Source of the DNA: a gamma proteobacterium L18
GTDB lineage: Bacteria; Pseudomonadota; Gammaproteobacteria; Pseudomonadales; Pseudomonadaceae
Assembly (NCBI GenBank): GCA_000497835.1
Contig: KI547167.1
Location: 411,585 to 445,649, forward strand
Length of the DNA stretch: 34,065 bases
Direction: 5' to 3'
The position numbers and the translations under genes are program-made. Below, piece by piece: positions 30,867 to 34,065 of this stretch. Numbering within the stretch: position 1 is the first letter of the stretch; each line of letters begins with the position of its first letter. The notes under the pieces are model-generated. The model worked only from the letters and a program-made list of their open reading frames with translations. It did not search any database and was not told the DNA's origin.

Positions 30867-31572
30867 CGTTGGCCGCCAGCAGGTAGCCACTGCCGCGCAC
30901 GGTGCGGATCAGCCGCGGCGGTTTGTCGGTGTCGCGCAGGCGCTGGCGCAGGCGACTCACGGCCATGTCGACGATGCGGTCCAGGGGCATCAGGTCGCGG
31001 CCCCGGGTGGCGTTGCCGATGGTGTCGCGGTCGAGGATTTGCTGGGGGTTGTCGAGGAACAGCTTGAGCAGGGCGAAATCGGCGCCGGAGAGGAACACTT
31101 CCTCACCGTCGATGTGAAACAGCCGGTGGCTGATCATGTCCAGCCGCCAGTCATCGAACGCCACCACCTCGCCGCCGCGCTCCTGGCCAAATTGCGCACG
31201 GCGCAGCAGGGCCTTGATGCGCGCTTGCAGCTCGCGAGGGCTGAAGGGTTTGCCCAGGTAGTCGTCGGCGCCCAGTTCCAGGCCAATGACCCGGTCGGCC
31301 TCGTCGGAGCTGGCAGTGAGCATGATGATCGGCATCTGCGCCTGACGCGGGTGCTGGCGCACCCAGCGGCACAGGCTGAAGCCGTCTTCATCGGGGAGCA
31401 TGACGTCGAGAATGGCCAAATCCGCCGGCGCCTCGTTCAAGGCCTGGCGAAATTGCTGACCGTCACCCGTGGTGCGGACGGTGAAGCCCGCGCGGGTGAG
31501 GTAGGTGTCCAACAGTTCGCGGATTTCCTGGTCATCGTCGACCAGGAGGATCGTTTTGCCGGCAGTGGTCAC
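30853..31572 (-). CDS. gltR: OmpR-type response regulator GltR
   Basis: DNA-binding partner of GtrS, needed for expression of the glucose transport system. The GTG at 31572 was chosen because AAGGA lies eight bases upstream; a TTG farther upstream (31617) lacks a ribosome site. The 239 residues have a receiver domain (about 6-120) with Asp12/Asp13, phospho-acceptor Asp56 in AILDVMLP, Thr86 and Lys108. A winged-helix domain (about 135-235) follows, ending RTVRGSGYLLAANVV. All receiver residues are intact. It follows glk by about 63 bp and overlaps gtrS, consistent with an edd-glk-gltR-gtrS operon. Confidence 0.95.
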   Translation of the reverse strand: MTTAGKTILLVDDDQEIRELLDTYLTRAGFTVRTTGDGQQFRQALNEAPADLAILDVMLPDEDGFSLCRWVRQHPRQAQMPIIMLTASSDEADRVIGLELGADDYLGKPFSPRELQARIKALLRRAQFGQERGGEVVAFDDWRLDMISHRLFHIDGEEVFLSGADFALLKLFLDNPQQILDRDTIGNATRGRDLMPLDRIVDMAVSRLRQRLRDTDKPPRLIRTVRGSGYLLAANVVTA

Positions 31573-31635
31573 GTGCTGCGTCCTTGTGTCCAGCGTCGGG
31601 TCGAGGCGCCCGATCAATAAACGCAGATTAAACGC

Positions 31636-32592
31636 CTACCCCCGTGCTTGCTGCAAGGCCACACCGGCCCCAATCAGCCCCGAGAACTCGGCGGTCACAA
31701 CCCAGACGGGAATGCCCTGGAAGTATTCGCTCATGCAGCCCTTGTCGGCGAAGCTCTCGGCGAAGCCGCTGCTGAGGAACAGATCGAGGAAACGCGGGAT
31801 CACGCCACCGACGATATACACCCCGCCACGACCGCCCACGGTGAGCACGTTATTGCCCGCCACACGACCCAGGAAGCGGCAGAACTGGTCGATCACTGCC
31901 ATCGCCACCGGCTCGCCCGCAAGCGCCGCCGAGGTGATGGCCGCAGGCGTCACCAGGGTAGCCTCGTGGCCATCAACCGCGCAGACCGCCTGGTACAGAC
32001 GCAACAGGCCGCCACCGCTGAGGATGGTCTCGGCGCTGACGTGGCCGATTTCGTTCTGGATGTGCTGGCGCAGTTGCGCCTCACGGGCGTTGCCCACCGG
32101 CAGGTCGACATGGCCACCCTCACCCGGCAAGGCCATGTAGCGCTCCTCGCCCAGGTTCAGCAGGGTACCCACGCCCAGGCCGGTGCCCGGGCCGATGACC
32201 ACGGCGGCACGCGCAGGGTCGGCAGCACCGGGGCAGACGGTCTTGAACTCGCCGTCTTCCAGGCGCGTCATGCCCAGGGCCATGGCGGTGAAGTCATTGA
32301 TCAGCAGCAGGTGTTCAACCTGCAGCGTCTCGCAGAACGCCTTGCGGCTCAGGCGCCAGTGGCTGTTGGTGAAGCGGAATTCATCGCCGCTGACCGGCCC
32401 AGCCACGGCCAGGCACACAGCGCCGATGGCGCCGCGCTCGTGGCCCAGGTCCTTGAGGTAAACCCCAATGGCCTGCTCGGGGCTGGTGTAGTCCGCGGTC
32501 GGGAACACGCGCACCGAGTGCAGCGCGTTGTTTTCCCACAACGCAAAGCGTGCGTTGGTACCGCCAATATCGCCAACAAGGGCGAGCTTCAT
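31636..32592 (-). CDS. glk: Glucokinase
   Basis: Phosphorylates cytoplasmic glucose with ATP to give glucose-6-phosphate, the substrate of Zwf. The 318 residues belong to the ROK-unrelated bacterial Glk family, with phosphate loop [10 protein letters not shown] (7-16), catalytic Asp100 in LINDFTAMA, the ATP/sugar loop GPGTGLGVG (134-142) and EGGH (158-161). The C-terminal [14 protein letters not shown] is also typical. The ATG overlaps the edd stop as ATGA, so translation is coupled to edd. Confidence 0.96.
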   Translation of the reverse strand: MKLALVGDIGGTNARFALWENNALHSVRVFPTADYTSPEQAIGVYLKDLGHERGAIGAVCLAVAGPVSGDEFRFTNSHWRLSRKAFCETLQVEHLLLINDFTAMALGMTRLEDGEFKTVCPGAADPARAAVVIGPGTGLGVGTLLNLGEERYMALPGEGGHVDLPVGNAREAQLRQHIQNEIGHVSAETILSGGGLLRLYQAVCAVDGHEATLVTPAAITSAALAGEPVAMAVIDQFCRFLGRVAGNNVLTVGGRGGVYIVGGVIPRFLDLFLSSGFAESFADKGCMSEYFQGIPVWVVTAEFSGLIGAGVALQQARG

Positions 32593-34065
32593 TTGAGATT
32601 CTCCAGGCCGGACGTGAAGGCGCTGGCGCCCTGCTCCGCCGAGCTGAAGGCCAGCCGCATGAAACCGAACAACTCACGACCACAACCTACGGCATTGGCC
32701 AGTTGCCCCACGGCAGGCGTGCGTTCGGCAAATTCGGCAGCGTCCATCAGCACCTGCAGGGTGCCCTTGACGCCATCGACGCGGATGATATCACCGTCGC
32801 GCACCTTGGCCAGAGCCCCGCCATCAAAGGCTTCCGGGCAGACGTGGATGGCGGCCGGGATCTTGCCCGAGGCGCCGGACATGCGCCCGTCGGTCACCAG
32901 CGCCACTTTGAAGCCACGATCCTGCAGAACGCCGAGGAACGGGGTCATTTTGTGCAGTTCGGGCATGCCATTGGAGCGCGGGCCCTGGAAGCGCATCACG
33001 GCGACAAAATCACGCTCCAGCTCGCCGGCCTTGAAGGCATCGGCCAGGTCTTGCTGGTCTTCGAACACCCGCGCCGGGGCTTCGACGATCTGGTGCTCGG
33101 GGGCCACGGCCGAGACTTTCATCACGCCACGGCCCAGGTTGCCTTCCATCACCCGCAGGCCGCCTTCCGGGGAGAAGGCACGCGCCACCGGGCGCAGGAT
33201 GTTTTCGTCCAGGCTGTTGACCGGGCCTTCGCGCCACACCAGCTTGCCGTTATCCAGGAACGGCTCCTGGGTGTAACGGCTCAGACCATGGCCGGCCACG
33301 GTGTTGACGTCTTCGTGCAGCAGGCCGGCGGCCAGCAGTTCACGCACCAGGAACGACATGCCGCCAGCGGCCTGGAAGTGGTTGATGTCCGCCTTGCCGT
33401 TTGGATACACGTGCGACAGGGTCGGCACTACTTCGGACAGGTCAGCCATGTCCTGCCAGGTGAGGATGATGCCCGCCGCCATGGCGATGGCCGGCATGTG
33501 CAGGGTGTGGTTGGTGGAGCCACCGGTGGCGTGCAGGGCGACGATGGAGTTGACCAGCGACTTCTCGTCGACGATCTCGCCAATCGGCATGAAGCTTTCG
33601 CCGCTGGCCTTGGTCATGCGCGTGACCTGGTGCGCGGCTTCTACGGTGAGGGCATCGCGCAGCGGGGTGTTGGGGTTGACGAAGGAAGCGCCCGGCAGGT
33701 GCAGGCCCATCACTTCCATCAGCAACTGGTTGGTGTTGGCGGTGCCGTAGAAGGTGCAGGTGCCGGGGCTGTGGTAGGACTTCATCTCCGATTCCAGCAG
33801 CTCTTCGCGGCTGGCCTTGCCCTCGGCGTAGCGCTGGCGTACGTCGGCTTTTTCCTTGTTGGAAATGCCCGACGGCATCGGCCCGCCCGGTACGAAAATC
33901 ATCGGCAGGTGGCCGAAACGCAGGGCGCCCATCATCAGGCCTGGCACGATCTTGTCGCAGATGCCCAGCATCAGCGCGGCGTCGAACATGTTGTGCGACA
34001 GCGCCACGGCGGTGGACATGGCGATCACTTCGCGGCTGGCAATGCCCAGCTCCATCCCCGGCTCA
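32589..34065 (-). CDS. edd: 6-phosphogluconate dehydratase (5' end cut by the window)
   Basis: Dehydrates 6-phosphogluconate to KDPG, the committed Entner-Doudoroff step, using an oxygen-sensitive iron-sulfur cluster. The frame is open to the window edge, so 491 residues of an expected 600 or so are present and roughly the first 115 are missing. Recognisable parts are [21 protein letters not shown], the cluster-region Cys in GICDKIVPG and the [18 protein letters not shown] stretch ([15 protein letters not shown]), [34 protein letters not shown] and the C-terminal [19 protein letters not shown]. It is the first visible gene of edd-glk-gltR-gtrS. Its promoter and HexR site lie outside the window. 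Confidence 0.97.
   Translation of the reverse strand, partial: EPGMELGIASREVIAMSTAVALSHNMFDAALMLGICDKIVPGLMMGALRFGHLPMIFVPGGPMPSGISNKEKADVRQRYAEGKASREELLESEMKSYHSPGTCTFYGTANTNQLLMEVMGLHLPGASFVNPNTPLRDALTVEAAHQVTRMTKASGESFMPIGEIVDEKSLVNSIVALHATGGSTNHTLHMPAIAMAAGIILTWQDMADLSEVVPTLSHVYPNGKADINHFQAAGGMSFLVRELLAAGLLHEDVNTVAGHGLSRYTQEPFLDNGKLVWREGPVNSLDENILRPVARAFSPEGGLRVMEGNLGRGVMKVSAVAPEHQIVEAPARVFEDQQDLADAFKAGELERDFVAVMRFQGPRSNGMPELHKMTPFLGVLQDRGFKVALVTDGRMSGASGKIPAAIHVCPEAFDGGALAKVRDGDIIRVDGVKGTLQVLMDAAEFAERTPAVGQLANAVGCGRELFGFMRLAFSSAEQGASAFTSGLENLK

Noticed and set aside
31648..33276. 542-codon open frame antisense to glk and edd
   Set aside because: Same reason: a shadow over two genes with intact catalytic motifs.

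Overview
The window looks like chromosome of a Pseudomonas species of the P. putida type. It has high GC, short REP palindromes of the form ending GCTCCCACA between genes, and a complete Pseudomonas glucose-uptake and Entner-Doudoroff region with its usual regulators (HexR, GltR/GtrS). The species call is inference from gene content and gene order. No tRNA, rRNA, CRISPR array, transposase or integrase was seen.

Left part (1-5.3 kb). A flavohemoglobin gene (hmp/fhp, minus) and its NO-sensing sigma-54 activator norR (plus) are divergent. Three GTCA-N3-TGAC boxes lie between them and a -24-like element precedes hmp. A CheV-type coupling protein follows, behind a close match to a flagellar sigma-28 promoter. 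After it come a GNAT acetyltransferase, a small exported protein and a small membrane protein.

Middle part (5.4-16.4 kb). One compact operon holds an RND efflux fusion protein, an RND pump, an OmpR-type response regulator and a sensor kinase, each joined by overlap or a few bases. It has no outer-membrane channel gene. Then come a tiny exported Gln/Ala-rich protein, an OprD-family porin, a membrane diguanylate cyclase with an intact GGEEF and an inhibitory RxxD site, a DUF2383/PA2169-type four-helix protein, and a DUF3820 protein.

Right part (16.4-34 kb). This is the glucose region. eda, pgl and zwf (minus) are divergent from hexR (plus), and a 33-bp palindrome sits in their shared promoter. 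Next are a hexose-6-phosphate mutarotase, the OprB porin, the Gts glucose ABC transporter (gtsA-D) and an AGE-family sugar epimerase/isomerase. The GtrS/GltR two-component system, glk and edd (cut by the window end) follow, all on the minus strand. Glucose enters the periplasm through OprB, is bound by GtsA and imported by GtsBCD, and is phosphorylated by Glk. Zwf, Pgl, Edd and Eda then convert it to pyruvate and glyceraldehyde-3-phosphate.

The less ordinary content is mostly regulatory or structural. Two long imperfect inverted repeats (69 and 76 nt arms) carry nested REP hairpins. Perfect hairpins lie between gtsA and gtsB and between gtsD and oprB. AAnAAnAA (Hfq/Crc-type) motifs sit next to the ribosome sites of gtsA, oprB and zwf. 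A very G-rich stretch lies between gtrS and the epimerase gene. I did not find convincing evidence of a wholly new multi-gene system. The best candidates for something undescribed are the long nested palindromes, the RND operon with its neighbouring mini-protein and porin, and the AGE-family enzyme in the glucose locus.
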